A stretch of 64,000 nucleotides of DNA, taken from Thuidium tamariscinum (Eukaryota > Streptophyta > Bryopsida > Hypnales > Thuidiaceae). Below, piece after piece: positions 1 to 11,887 of the stretch. The notes under the pieces are model-generated. The model saw only the letters and a program-made list of their open reading frames with translations. It ran no database searches and was not told the origin of the DNA. The DNA lies in the NCBI GenBank assembly GCA_947034885.2, contig OX344749.2, positions 13,097,501 through 13,161,500 of the forward strand. The letters run 5' to 3'. How positions within the stretch are numbered: position 1 is the stretch's first letter; each line of letters opens with the position of its first letter. A program made the translations under genes and the position numbers.

Positions 1-671
1 AATTTTGTTGTTTTTTGAAATTACTTCATTTAATATTTATTAAAGTTATTTTTGAAAGGTAATCTCTGATGAATTATTTTCCACGGTAAAATCCCCAAAA
101 AATACATTGAACCAAAGTATACATGACATATACAATGAACCAATTCTAAAAGCATACAAATTATCATTCAAATTCAATTTCAAGTATTAAACTAATTTAA
201 TATTCAATCATTGGATCTTGTTGGCAATCAAAAGAAATTCCAATTCATCTTGATAAGTATATTTTGTATATTGTACAAATAAACCAAATAAATATGTAAG
301 CATCTACTAAATTTAACAATTTAATGTGTAAATTTCTTGAAAATAATACTTGCAATTTTTGCCTATTTTATTAATTAGGACCTCTTTGTCACCTTTTTAA
401 TTTAATTTATATTAATTGGATTTCTGACTTCTAAGGTCCCTAGGTCACTTTTATATTAAAAGAAACTCAAAACTACCATTTGTATTGGCATTCACCCACA
501 AAAGTAGATGAAACCTTTTTCTTAAAATTTAATTATATGATCTTATACTTTACTTGTGTAAAATCATGTGGTAAAAGTTTCATGAAGTTTGAATAAACAA
601 ATTGAAAGATATTAGCATTCAAAATTAGAAAAAATAATTTTTCTAAATGATATCTTGTAATTTTAGACATA

Positions 672-963
672 AGAGGTTTTTTCAGGGGTCTGAGAGACTG
701 TTTCAACCCTGTTCCCTAGTCTGTGAACCCGTCAGGTTAAATAATAATAATAAAATATTATTAAAATATTATTAAAATATTTTTAAAATATTTTTAAAAT
801 ATTTTTAAAAATATTTTTTTGGAAAAAAATATTAAAATATTAAAAAAATATTAATATCTGATGTGGCAGTCTCTTGGCCACATCAGATCACCTCTGTAGC
901 AGCTTTCAGTGAGTTCCCACAGTCCGGAAATTCGCAGTCTTCTAGACAAGCTGAAAAACCTCT
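672..963. mobile_element. MITE with TA target site (292 bp)
   Basis: The two ends are inverted copies beginning AGAGGTTTTT(T)CAG, and similarity continues with indels for about 30 bp (GTCTGAGAGACTG against GTCTAGAAGACTG). The element is bracketed by TA at 670-671 and 964-965. The middle is a very AT-rich run of TAAAATATT-like units, followed by a perfect 11-bp hairpin arm pair (TCTGATGTGGC / GCCACATCAGA). There is no coding capacity. It resembles the 31.56 kb and 48.6 kb MITEs in size, TA site and a subterminal CTGTTTC word, so it may belong to the same superfamily (Tc1/mariner-type by target site, an inference). It lies downstream of the last GT23 exon found, possibly in an intron. Confidence 0.75.
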
Positions 964-1009
964 TATGTGACTTTGATTGCTATTTGTAAAGATATTTTGT
1001 ATTGTACTA

Positions 1010-1640
1010 TAGGCTTTGGATTAAAAAAGATTTATATTGAATAATTGAATTGAAAGTCTAGACTATTTCTTTTTACAAATAATACACACTTGATTTTCAT
1101 TCTTTAATAAATTGTTTAATAGAAGTAGGTCTAATGAAAAAATTAATTAGTTAATAGCTCTAAGATGGAATTGAAAGACAATAATTCCAATGGTGAGATT
1201 ATTCTAAAAAGAAAACTAAACTTTGTGAAATAATTTTTTTGAAAAATTTCAAAAAAATTCAAAAAAATTCATTCATAAATGACTCATGAAAGTAATTTTT
1301 CAAAAAGTTGCTTAAATTGTCCAAAAAACAAGATTGTCCATAATTTTCACATAACAAATCTAAATGGAACAAAACAAAGCTTCCTATATACATAAAATTG
1401 AAATGTTTGAAAAACAAATTTTTTTGTATGAAGGATTTTCTACACTGCACCTAAAAAGGGCTTTTTGTGCCATAATTTTCGTAGGGCATCAAATAAAATA
1501 GAAATTATATTCCCCGAAATCCAATGTGTTTTTCTATAGTGACAAATTTTCTTGAAATGTAATGATGAATATTGAAATTGTAGAAGTGTACTAAAATCCA
1601 TTTTGTCCCTTGAGGGAATAAAGTGACTTTAGGGGTTAAA
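1010..1640. repeat. Dispersed repeat, copy 1 (related to 23.64-24.31 kb)
   Basis: The stretch shares ordered words with 23641-24310: an 'aattgaattgaaagtctag' block, then 'agatggaattgaaa', 'aattccaatggtgagatt', 'aagattgtc' and 'tccattttgt'. It ends in TTTAGGGGTTAA, which looks like the right end of a TTAA-bounded element. The left end is eroded. No coding capacity is seen. The remainder of 1-2262 is AT-rich without other recognised content and is probably intron or flank of the GT23-like gene. Confidence 0.5.
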
Positions 1641-2262
1641 TAGAATTTGAAGTAGTTTTTTAAACAAGTATTATGCTTTGTTTTTTGCTTCAAACATGTT
1701 GATTATTTTCTTACTAAATAAAAATAATTTGTATTACAATTTTCAACATCAAAATTAAGTTAGACTTTTACTTATGGTTTACCTTTCTTTTTGAATAAAT
1801 AACTTCTTGAAATCCAACATGATCAATATCTACCTAATCATTTTCTTTCTAATTATAGCCACCTATTTACATTCAATACTATATATCTATCTTAGGATTA
1901 AAAGTATTATAATACTTAGACAAATGGTTTCAAAAAATAGTTAGATAGAATACTAATGTTCCTATATTTAAGAATGTATGACCATCATAATTGAATGTTT
2001 GTGTAAAACATTAGTTTTGTTGCCCTATAGTAAATTGACTATCTATCAAAATACAATGACTTGGTTAATTAAAGCAAATGTTAACTTTTGAACAACAAAG
2101 AGATAAATGGATTTTTAAAATTGATGAAAAACACATGATGAATATTATACACAATTTTTTGACCATATTGGAAAAAAAATTCATAAACTATATTTTTAGA
2201 AAATGTAGATTGTTAGTTCTAAAAATAAAAATATGATTCAAATTTATTGTATTTAAACCTAC

Positions 2263-5200
2263 ATTTCGGTAGATAACCACACTCGTTGAATGTTTGGAAA
2301 AGTTTTTTGAATACGTTTAGCAAGATTCATATATGTTTTGAATGGAAACAAAGGCATTTCTTTTCTTTTATCACCTATACGAACATGAATGCTAAGTATT
2401 GGTCTTGGCACCCACGGCTTCTTAAAGACCCATAATAAACCTTCTAAGTCTCCATTCTTTAATTTTTCATCCTAGAATTTTTAAATGTAATTTATCATTT
2501 AGTAGGACCAAAATGAAAATGTCATCATTTTTTCTATAGTTTTTTATAATTTATAATTTATGATTTTATGATTTTTATAAATTAAAAAATCACCAATTGA
2601 AGAATTGCTTGATAAAATTCTTTATGGATTTTCTAAATGTTTTCAAAGTGTATGTAGATATAATAACCTTCATTGGCCAATTATTTGGCAAAGTCTTTAT
2701 AACAAGCTTAGCCGCTTCTACACCAAATGCTTCATGGCGAGCACGATTCATTAATGAACACATGTATATAGTTGGAAACCGCATCAAGTATTTAATCGCC
2801 TAAATTAAATATAAAAAGACTATTTAACAATATTTTTTCTATAAAGAAAAATAATATCATGTATTATTTTGAAACATTCGAAATAATAATGTTCATTTAA
2901 ATTAAAAAACAATATAGTGACCAACATGAATAAACAAATTGTTTGTGATACAATTTCTAAATGCACTAGATTTCATTAAGTATTTGAATATAATATTATA
3001 ATTAAAACAATTAAATTTCAATTAAAACATTAACTTTTGATGGAGTCAAATTTGTTTAATATAATAATCAAAGAATATAAGATAATTTAGTAAACTTATC
3101 AATATTCAATTACTCAAGTACTTAAGAATAATAACAAACCTGAACTCGCCACCAAAGTCGATTAGATGCATTTTGATGCATAAATAATTTTTCATTTATT
3201 TCAATTGTTGGTTGCATATATAACCACGGTTCTCCCCAATTCCTACAAAACTATGATAACATGGTTATTGAAATTTGATGATAGTTTATTCATTTCATTT
3301 TGACTTTTGAATTAAATTGATCTCATATTTTGTTAGTCAATATGTACTCCTGAACTCAAAAATAGAAACATGCATATAATAAATACTAAACATGCATTAA
3401 ATTTTTTTTATATGGAATTTGGTCTTATTGCATTGATGCCTTTGAAAATTCAAAAGAATTCAATGGGAACAAGGGTGTAGGTTCAAATTATTATTTTCTA
3501 AGAACTTTAGTCAAAATTACATACTTAGAGGAAATTTATTTAATCAAATTTCAAATTTTAAATAATTTATTGAATTGCAAAGGTATAACTTTTATTAGTA
3601 TAAGGAATTAAAATCCCTTCCAAAATCATATTTGATAAAGATTATATAAATTTTGCAAATTTATTGAATGAATTACATAATTGCAAATACTAATTGAAAT
3701 ATGATGTCAAATATATACTTCATTTAATAATTAGGTTTAGCAAAACATTTTTCTAAAGAAGGTACCAAAAATTTCAGAATTATTTCAAGATACTTCTATC
3801 ATTAGCATTTATTAAAAACTCATTTTTTGAAAGGATATTAAATGTTCAAAAAAAAATTTCAATCCTAACCACTGGATACTACATCCTTCACAATTCATCA
3901 TAGAAGTCTTCAAAAAATTATGAAATATAATATGAAGATGATTTAATGACTTTTAAGAAAATTCATAACATTTAAAAGACTTATGGAGTGAATTATAAAC
4001 ATTAAATATTTAGCGACAAATTCCAATTTTAAGGACAAATTTCAATTAATAATATATATTTAACAAAATTTAAAATTCATAATTGTTATAATATAATTCC
4101 AAAATAGTCTAATCACATTTTTAAGAAAAATATTTAAGAATTCTAACTATAGTTTTTTGGAATTGAAAGTTCTATGAAGTTTTAAGAATCTCAATTTGAT
4201 TTGATTTTTGAAAAATTCTTTGCATAATTTGCTATTTGTACCTCAATATATCCAAATTAAAAGAAACCCACAAAACCTTGAATTAGTTAGGACCAAATTT
4301 TGAAGATTTCAAAACATTTTGGGAGTCAACATAGACCAATATATTTGTTAAATAAAGATAGATTTCCTATACATCAACAAGTGGACAAACCTTGCAGAAA
4401 GGTCAAAATACATTTAAAAGTTTTATACAGAAGTATGGGATAATTGCAAGAAAATAATTAGAAGGTTTGTAAAAAATTTTATTAATTTTCACTATGTACA
4501 TTATAAGATATTATTGTTTAGAATAGAAAATAAAGATTTTTCTTATCTTACACAATGTATTTTAAGACTTTTAGATTCTTTTAGTTTATTTTAATCGCAC
4601 TATAGAGTTACAAAGTTTAAATCTTTTATGGTGGGAAATTGAATTGAAAATCTTAAAAAGAAATTTAAAGAAAATTAATCATTTTCATTCTAAATTCTTT
4701 AAGTAGTAGTACATGTAAGTTAGAACAAAAAATTATAGTTTTAATAATTGTAAAATGGAAATGAAATATGTCGATTCTAAATATGATCAAATTATTGTAG
4801 CATGTAATCTACACTTTAGGATTGTTTTATTTTTGAAAAGTTATAAAAATTTAGTTTGGAAATAATTCTTCTATGTTATTTTTTGAAGGAGAATCCTCAT
4901 TCCTCACAATACAAGGCACTTCAAAACTTTGAGATTAATTATCTATAAAAAAATGAATCAAACAACCCTTCAAAAAGACTTAACTATGTTTATTATAAAT
5001 AAAAAATTAATTAGAATTTTTTGAAATTTTGCATTTTGTTGTTGTTTGGAGTTAAGTAATTTGTGCTTATGAAGAGATAACTTTTATCTCCTACGTACTA
5101 AGTGAATTACATCCCCTTTAGAAAACATATTTTCTCACATTCCAAAAAAGTTTTCAAGAATTATTAAAAATTATGATGTCACAAGAACTTGCTTAAATCC

Positions 5201-7068
5201 TAAGAAAAAATTCAAGAGCCTTTAGGAATTAAGCTTTATTATAATTTCACAATAAAAAAATTTTAAAAATTGAGATTTCTTCATATGAATGAGGATGCTT
5301 GTACCAAAATACACAAAATGTGTTCTACAAACTATGTCAACAAAGCTTACAACCATCCAGTGAAAGAATTATTTGAAAGTATTATAATTTTAAATGAAAT
5401 GTTTTCATTACATATAGTTCATTTTTAACACAACAATATAAGTTATTACTTGGGAGCTGGTGTAAGCCATTCATCTCTCCATTGGGTTTCTATTACATTA
5501 ATATTAGATAAATATCCCCATCTCCATGCATCTTCATTAGGTTCAAGTTCAGGCGCACGAGCTCGACATTCTGAAGATGTTTCAGGATGAAAATAACAAG
5601 ACCATTTTGATCGATTTTCACCTACATTTGGATTTTCATTGAATTTTTTAATATGATAGTTGTAATTGATAAGTCTTTAATAGTAAGTATATATATGTTA
5701 TTAATAAAAAAGATGTATTTTCTTTTATTCTTGTTTCTATTTTATTGTTTACAATTCCCGTTACAATTTGAACATTTATGAAAATGAATAAAAATATAAT
5801 ATTCATTGTGTATAGTTTGAAAAGTGTTGTAATATCCTATGTAGCATCTTTATGTAACCATTGGTTTTTCTTATATAAATTGTGATATTATATCAAATCT
5901 ATTACCAATACATCCTAAATGGTCTGCACGATTAAAATTCTTTATAACAAGAATACGATTATCTTGTATTGCTATCGCAAAGATGCCAGCTATCCAATTC
6001 AATTGTGCACCAATTCCTAGCTTCTCTCCTTTTATCCAATCTACAAGAAAATATCTTGTTGTATGACTTTTACAATTGTCTTTGGGATGTTGATGAACCC
6101 ACAAATCTTGTTGTACTCGACGAGTCATGGGTAGATTGTCTTCATCTGCTCCATCAATCTACAATGAGTTAACATTTAATATGAATTTTCATTTTTTAAA
6201 TTAAATGTTGTTAGGCCAAGTAGAATTACTTAGAGTGTTGGTGCATATACCCAAGGAGGATAAGGACCCGTTATCAACCTTTCATCTTTTCCCAAAAGAG
6301 ACTCATTATCTTCAATTTCTTCATTATTATGCCATGGAAAATGTTGACTTAGAAGGCCCTTCCAAAGAGACCACCTTGGTCTTTCATCAAATATATTACG
6401 GTTATCAAGTTGTTGATACATGATGTCTTGAGCTTTACAATCAACTAAGTGTGGTGCCATTGGAAGTGAACCATTCAATGCACGATTATAATTTCTAAAT
6501 ATTAGGTTTTCTTTCCATAGATGTATCAATTTGGAAACTTTCCATGCTTCATCAATGTTTACATTTGATGTGGGCTTTTCACTAGTCAAAAATGTTGGAT
6601 TGTATAAGTTTGATGAAACTTTCTTATCCTATAAGAAGAGACCTTCTATTTTTAATTTAATAATCAAAGTCGATCTAATGAAAAAGTCTAATATCTTTAT
6701 ATATATTTTATATGAACATTGATAATTTATTTAATAATGTATCAATGTAAATAAATCATGATAATCAATGTTTTTTGCTTCTACATACCAAATCATTAAA
6801 ATAGGTACCTTCATAAAATACCATTTAAATAAACTCTATTTATATACCAATTGCATATATTTATTGTAAAATATTTTCACATGCAAATCATAACCTAAAT
6901 AAATTGTAGTTGATTCTTGAGTCTCCAAAAGTTATTTTGAAATACATTCATATCGTATTGAAAGACCAAATAATTGAGTGTATAAATGGTACATATTGTA
7001 GTACAAAAAATAATATTGAGTACTACTAGGCATTTAGAACCATTATATGTTGAGGACCCAATTGGCAT
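2263..7068 (-). CDS. GT23-like (alpha-1,6-fucosyltransferase-related) protein, 3' end missing
   Basis: Six consecutive minus-strand exons keep phase across GT-AG introns: 6628-6251, 6158-5912, 5621-5450, 3242-3140, 2799-2668 and 2471-2263. They contain GIGAQLNWIAGIFAIA, WSCYFHPETSSECRARAPE and, in the last exon, PRPILSIHVRIGDKRKEMP followed by RVWLSTE. These correspond to the nucleotide-sugar-binding region of GT23 fucosyltransferases (FUT8: GYGCQLHH..., VHVRRTDK..., RVYLATDD). A candidate first exon, 7068-6946, starts MPIGSSTYNGSK and gives one hydrophobic segment, as expected for a type II Golgi enzyme; its donor (AAT|GTATTT) is less certain. About 454 codons are recovered. The C-terminal part of the catalytic domain was not found before position 1, so the gene probably runs off the left edge. 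Codon use is strongly AT-biased, unlike the GC-rich oxidase and LEA genes. The donor substrate cannot be told from sequence. Confidence 0.6.
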
Positions 7069-8151
7069 TTTTAATATCACTTAGGGTTTGAATTCAACTC
7101 CAACCCATATTCATCAATATAAGTTGTACAATTGTAATGGTTTAAGAATTATAGTATGCAAATTTTAATCAATCCATAGGATTTGTAAATATGATTTTAT
7201 TTGTATTGTAATATTTGCAATTTTGGATTATACTAATCTATGCATTATCTTCAAAACCTTATGTGAATCAAGTAACTATTGTTATCTTAAAAGAACATCT
7301 TTTTTATAACTACATTTGTTATTGAGGTATTTCCTAGGAGTTACAATGTATGTTTGATATAGAAGTATCTTAAAATACATCTACAATATTTTTGAATATG
7401 CTTTTATATAATTTTGAAGGATCAATTTTAATTATTGTTCAATAAAAAATAATATGTCTACCAACCTTTCATCTCATGCAGTATCTCAATGCAAGGCTAA
7501 AGACAACAACAATTCATTTCCAACATAAAATTTGAATAAATTACATAAATAAGATTTCAACTCAATTATTGTAGTAGATGGGATGCAAACATTGTAGTTC
7601 TAATGTGGGATGGAAAAGTGAACAACTGAACATATAATCCTATTTCCCTAGTAAAACCTATGCAACATCACATTTTTACTAGCAAGAAAAGAGATGAAGC
7701 ATTCAATCATACAATAATGGTGCAAGAAGTTGCATAGAGTTCATCGTAGTAGAAGAATCTTGTTGCTAGTAATGAGGGTTGTTGGGAGCTTTTTAGATAT
7801 TTACAAAATCAATTATATTTGGAAGTCATGGTCTTCTGGAGAGTAGGAATGGATGCATCACGTAGTGTTTTGAATCGAAGACTATAGATCATTGTAGAAT
7901 TTTATTAAAACCCTATGAATATTATCCACATCAAGAAATTTCAAATTCATTTCATGACAATCATTTAATTTATTTCAAGCCTTGTTCATTCTTTTTTTTA
8001 AGTGTGTAATGTAAAGAAATTTTAGGTTTATTTATTTATTTATTTTTGGACATATGGCAAGCAAGAAGTAATAGAGTGACTAAATCCTTGGATTGGTTTC
8101 TACTTCTCTAATGATAGAATTTAGAAAGGCAATTACATGGCCCTTAGATAC
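7069..8151. other. AT-rich intergenic DNA, nothing recognised
   Basis: No ORF with protein-like character, no clear TIR pair and no RNA gene was seen. It would contain the promoter of the GT23-like gene if the proposed first exon is right. Confidence 0.5.
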
Positions 8152-8153
8152 TA

Positions 8154-9400
8154 CTCCTTCTATCCCATAATACAAGTTTTTTGTAGTAATGAAAGGATTG
8201 AAGATTTAGTCATGATTTTTTAATGGATATTATGATTAAATATTTATTTAGTGAATGTTCAATGTATCATCTTAAGTGCAAAAGAAATGGACATGGCTAC
8301 TACTTGAAAGTAAGGAAAGATTAGAAAATAGGATATTTGGATGATTGCATGAAACACTTGTACTATTTGTTGCATTTTCTAACAATATTCATGAATTTTT
8401 GGAGTACTTCAAAATTCAGAAACCAATTTAAGAAAATATTAATGGCCAATGTATGCACCTTTACAATGAAGGTAGCTACAAAAGGAAATTCATTAAAAAA
8501 AATCTCTAAGTAGGAGAACTAGAAAAGTGCCAAATCTCAAGAAAATAGATATTTTTGTATTTTAATTAATAAGAAATAGGGAACAAAGTAAGAAATGAAA
8601 TTTAAAAAATTTCATTTGTAGTAACTTTATAGAGATGGACATTTACTAAAAGAATCCACCAAAATAACTTTTACATGTTTTGAAATGCAAGCAAGAAGAG
8701 GCTCAATTTGTAGACTCCTACATCACATAAAACTAACCATTTTAAAAATTCCTTTGTAAAGTATCTATAAATTTACTATAAATCCATCTTTTCCAAATTT
8801 TAGCTTCAAATACATTTTTTGGCTCACTAAATAGTACTAAAAACCTCTAAATTGGCAAGTGTGATTTAAATTGGAGACTATTTTTAAATAATAAAACATT
8901 TTAAGAATTCCAAAAATTCCATAAGGTTTATAATAGTCATTATTACGTTGTTTATGTTTTTCAGTCATTTGAATTTAGAATGCAAAAGTTATGGCCAAAA
9001 AATAGATCACAAAACAAGTGTGATGTAAAGCATATATATAAGGATAGGCTCCATGAAAAAAAAAGATTCTTGTGCATCTACCTTGTCATTTGTGTTCATA
9101 GTGTATACAACAACAATTTGAAATTCAATAGAATCTAAAAAAATGATACTCCGTAATGTCTTTTGGTCTTTGACCCAATTAATTTGAAATTGCTGTAAAA
9201 ATTTCGATTCATTTTTTTTAGTTTTTAAGTGGAGTGTAAACTAGACTTCTTGTACTTCATTTCATAACTTCATAAGTTAATTTCAAAAGTAAAACAACCA
9301 TATTCAAACCTAAAACCATTTGAAGTGCAATGCTAAAGGCAACAACTAAATTCAAGTCAAATGAAAAAATAAAAAGACTTGTATTATAGAATGGAGGGAG
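8154..9400. mobile_element. Stowaway-like element carrying a nested insertion
   Basis: The left end CTCCTTCTATCCCATAATAC and the inverted right end CTCCCTCCATTCTATAATAC match the plant Stowaway (Tc1/mariner-type) terminal pattern CTCCCTCCGT..., and both are flanked by TA (8152-8153 and 9401-9402). The element is 1.25 kb, long for Stowaway, because a second element (about 8339-9030) sits inside it. No transposase is present. Confidence 0.65.
8339..9030. mobile_element. Copy of the ~750-bp GGGTGATTGCAAG family, one end eroded
   Basis: The left end GGATGATTGCATGAAACACT and the following 180 bp match, in the same order, the inverted right half of the element ending at 40205 (shared words include ACTTGTACTATTTGTTGCAT and TCTCTAAGTAGGAGAACT). 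The right part (about 8940-9030) corresponds to the other terminal region, with 'tcagtcattt' and 'aagttatggcc', but its terminal bases have decayed. It is non-coding and lies inside the Stowaway-like element. Confidence 0.6.
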
Positions 9401-9402
9401 TA

Positions 9403-9956
9403 CTTGTGTAAAGATGCCCTTGACAAACCACACTAACATTTTTTCCATTTGAAAAAACTTTGCTAATTCTAAATGTCAATTTACTCATGCACATCCTTCA
9501 ACACATTTTAAGAAGACAATATTCCATGAGCTCTGCATGTCTAAAACCACTATGAGTCGGAACATTTTGAAAGTCAATATGTACCCCTACTGAAGAAATG
9601 ATCTGAGAACCTCTACTACAAAAACTCCGACCCTTCATAAATTATGCATACAACATCCAAATGTGACACTCTTTGGTGCGTTGTAACCTCGCTCCTTTCA
9701 TTCGCCAACAAGATTATATAAGAATTTGGCCAATGTAATAATAGAAACTGTTCACAGCACCAAAAAGTGCCGCTTTTCGGTGTGACATGATGACCAGAAG
9801 GCACTTTGCGTTCCCGTGTAAAACTGCTGAACCATAGAATTTCATTCTATATACCACACGAGTAAAATGGCCAGATGAGTAAAATGTAGACTCGTGTGTC
9901 AAGTTTGGATCAGAAAGTTACATTGGAAAGAACTTGACAGTCATTCTACTTCAATA
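9403..9956. other. Intergenic transition into the GC-richer gene island
   Basis: Base composition rises here from the AT-rich background. Overlapping short ORFs (about 60 codons) on both strands show no family resemblance. No gene is supported. Confidence 0.4.
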
Positions 9957-10277
9957 GAGAGATCCAACCTCAAACATGTGAGTGTGAGTGTGCTGGTTGA
10001 ATGTTACCCACTTCTGCGGACCTTGATGTGCGGCTTGGACATACTCTTAATTCATTCCGGCTTAGAAGGGACCTGAGTTTTCTCCTTTTTTGATGTCTGA
10101 CTGCACTGCATTCAATCAAATCAAAGCAGGCCTCGGATTTACTGCAACCTCAAAAAGAGGCTGAAGTGGTTTCTCTCGCTCCAGCAAATCGAGAATCGGA
10201 CTGGATTACACTCGAAACAAACACAATCAGTCGCCAACTATGCCAACTGCTTGCAAGTTAAGATGATCCCCAAGACT

Positions 10278-10283
10278 TTTATT
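10278..10283 (-). terminator. Candidate poly(A) signal of LEA-like copy 1
   Basis: AATAAA lies on the minus strand about 207 bp after the stop codon. The same hexamer, in the same context, follows copy 2 at 20837-20842. Conservation between the arms supports use, but cleavage is untested. Confidence 0.4.
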
Positions 10284-10489
10284 CCATTTGATCACATTTG
10301 GATCCCTACTTTGTGCGTACATAAAGCTGCGCTTCAGCAAAAGCAATTCCATACCCACGCAGGCACAACCTCGTAGCCCCTTACAGTATGATACAAATCC
10401 AGGCTTGCAGTGAGAGCTCAAGGTCCCCGATCTCCTCAGGTCCATTCGCTTCTGCACAAACACGCCATAGCCACGCCACCTTTCAATTC

Positions 10490-11372
10490 TCAATTGGAGA
10501 GGCGGTCCGCGCCCTTCTCAACATCCCGCTTCAAATCGCGTGCCGTGTCCTGCGCGGCATCGCCCACGCTCTCCGCCTCCCTCCGCAGATCCTTGCTCGC
10601 GTCCTGAGCAGAGCTCGTGGCCTTGTCCACGTTGCGCTGCAGAGAGTCGCCCGCATCCTCAAGCGCATTCCGGGCCTTGTCCTGCACAGAAGACCCACAG
10701 GTATCAACTCCCGCCCTTCGAAACTTCCATTCCGGCATGACGCTTTTGCGCAAACGGTGTTTCACTGTCAAGCCACCGGCTATGCCACAAACGCGCGAGG
10801 AAAGCAGGGGACGGTACACAGTCTAAGCAATCGAGGAAGACACACAATCTAAATGCAGGAGTCACAAGGTTTACATTCAAGAATTTGATCAACAGTTGGA
10901 GAGCAATTCAGAGGCTTACGGCAAGGTTCTGGGCCTCGCCGCTGGCGTCGCGGCTGGCGTTCCTGGCACTGCCCTCCAGGTCTCGGCTCGCGTCGCCTGC
11001 CTTGTCGCCCAGCCTCTGCGCCCGCCTCTCGGCATCCCTGGCGGTGGCCTGCGCGCTGTCCTCCGCCTTGCTCGCCTTGCCTGAAAAAAAGTTCAAGAAG
11101 TCCTGGAGCTTGCCCTGGATGCCTCCCGCGGCCTTCTTCGCCTCGCGCGAGGCCTCGTCCGCGGCGCCCTTCACTTTGTCGGAGACGCCTTCCTCCGCTC
11201 GCACCACCACCGTCGCGGGGCGACCCGCCGTCCGGAGACTGCCCCCCTGATTGTTCAAGCGGAAGCCGCCGAAGCGCGACGCTGACGCCAAGTGCACGTG
11301 ACTGGAGGTGGCGACGTTATTGAGAGGCTGGACTCCCGCAGCAACAGTCACGCTCGCCATCGCGATCGCCAT
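10490..11372 (-). CDS. Plastid-targeted LEA-like protein, copy 1 (two exons)
   Basis: Exon 1 is 11372-10920 and exon 2 is 10681-10490; the 238-bp intron has donor GCC|GTAAGC and acceptor TGTGCAG|GAC in phase 0, giving 214 residues. The start is the ATG of MAIAMASV, chosen because the duplicated copy shares it and similarity upstream is only at DNA level. Residues 1 to about 59 are Ser/Ala/Thr/Val-rich, low in acid and end in ATVVVRA, a typical plastid transit peptide. The mature part is hydrophilic and helix-forming, with repeated Ala/Lys/Asp/Glu/Arg segments (AADEASREAKKAAGG, SAQATARDAERRAQR, AAQDTARDLKRDVEK), as in LEA_4-type amphipathic-helix proteins that protect membranes or enzymes during water loss. 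A single FLNFF patch interrupts the hydrophilic run. It differs from copy 2 by a few substitutions. The LEA class is inferred from composition and repeat pattern. Confidence 0.85.
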
Positions 11373-11887
11373 GATAAATTGACTGAAATTACCAACTGAA
11401 GGCAGACGAGATCGATCAGAAAAGGGGAACGGCAACGGAGAGGTCGATCCACTAGATATTTCTGGTTGAGTATACGTAGGTGTATTGGAGACGACCACCA
11501 CTACAGTCGATCAGGCCTGATGACTGCAGAGGAGGAGATGAGTTGTGCGAGATGAGGTGCAAACGGGGAGTCCCTGGAGATATGACTTAGTACGGGTTGG
11601 TTCCCCAGGTTGTTCTGCAAATTCAGGACGGGGAGAATACTCAGCGTGAACGCAGACGAGTTCCACGCCGTCAGTCCGGGGGACCGGCGACGCCCGCGAC
11701 ATGGATCAAATCTGCAAACCATGCAGCCTGATTGGTCGCGGCGGATTTCGCCGCTGCATCAGTCGCCATTGCCGTATCACGTGAGGCTCCTAGAGTGCCG
11801 CCACAGCGTCCGATTGCAGTTGACGAACAAGCTCTTTACAACAGGTCGGCTGCGTTACTGGTGCCCTTCTGCGCATCCGGATGCGAT
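11373..11887 (-). promoter_or_regulatory. Promoter and 5' leader of LEA-like copy 1
   Basis: This stretch is conserved with the upstream region of copy 2. It holds a CACGTG G-box/ABRE core at 11778-11783, about 406 bp before the ATG, and a CCGAC dehydration-responsive core on the minus strand at 11845-11849. Both fit an abscisic-acid or dehydration-responsive LEA promoter. Function is inferred from motifs only. Confidence 0.5.

Larger units (their letters stand above)
9957..11887 (-). repeat. Left arm of a ~1.9-kb inverted gene duplication
   Basis: The reverse complement of this stretch aligns with 19222-21157 through promoter, both exons, the intron and more than 500 bp of 3' flank. The coding parts are nearly identical, and the shared 3' flank includes 'ggtggcgtggctatggcgtg' and 'gtgggtaacattcaa'. 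The arms point away from each other (head-to-head) with about 7.3 kb between them. Similarity stops near 11.89 kb upstream and fades near 9.96 kb downstream. Confidence 0.9.

Noticed and set aside
2597-2803. Plus-strand 68-codon ORF
   Set aside because: It is antisense to a GT23 exon that keeps phase with its neighbours.
10388-11250. Long Arg/Pro/Ser-rich plus-strand ORFs opposite LEA copy 1, and their mirror at 19841-20822
   Set aside because: They are antisense shadows of GC-rich LEA exons: they cross the intron, have no conserved start context and show no domain.
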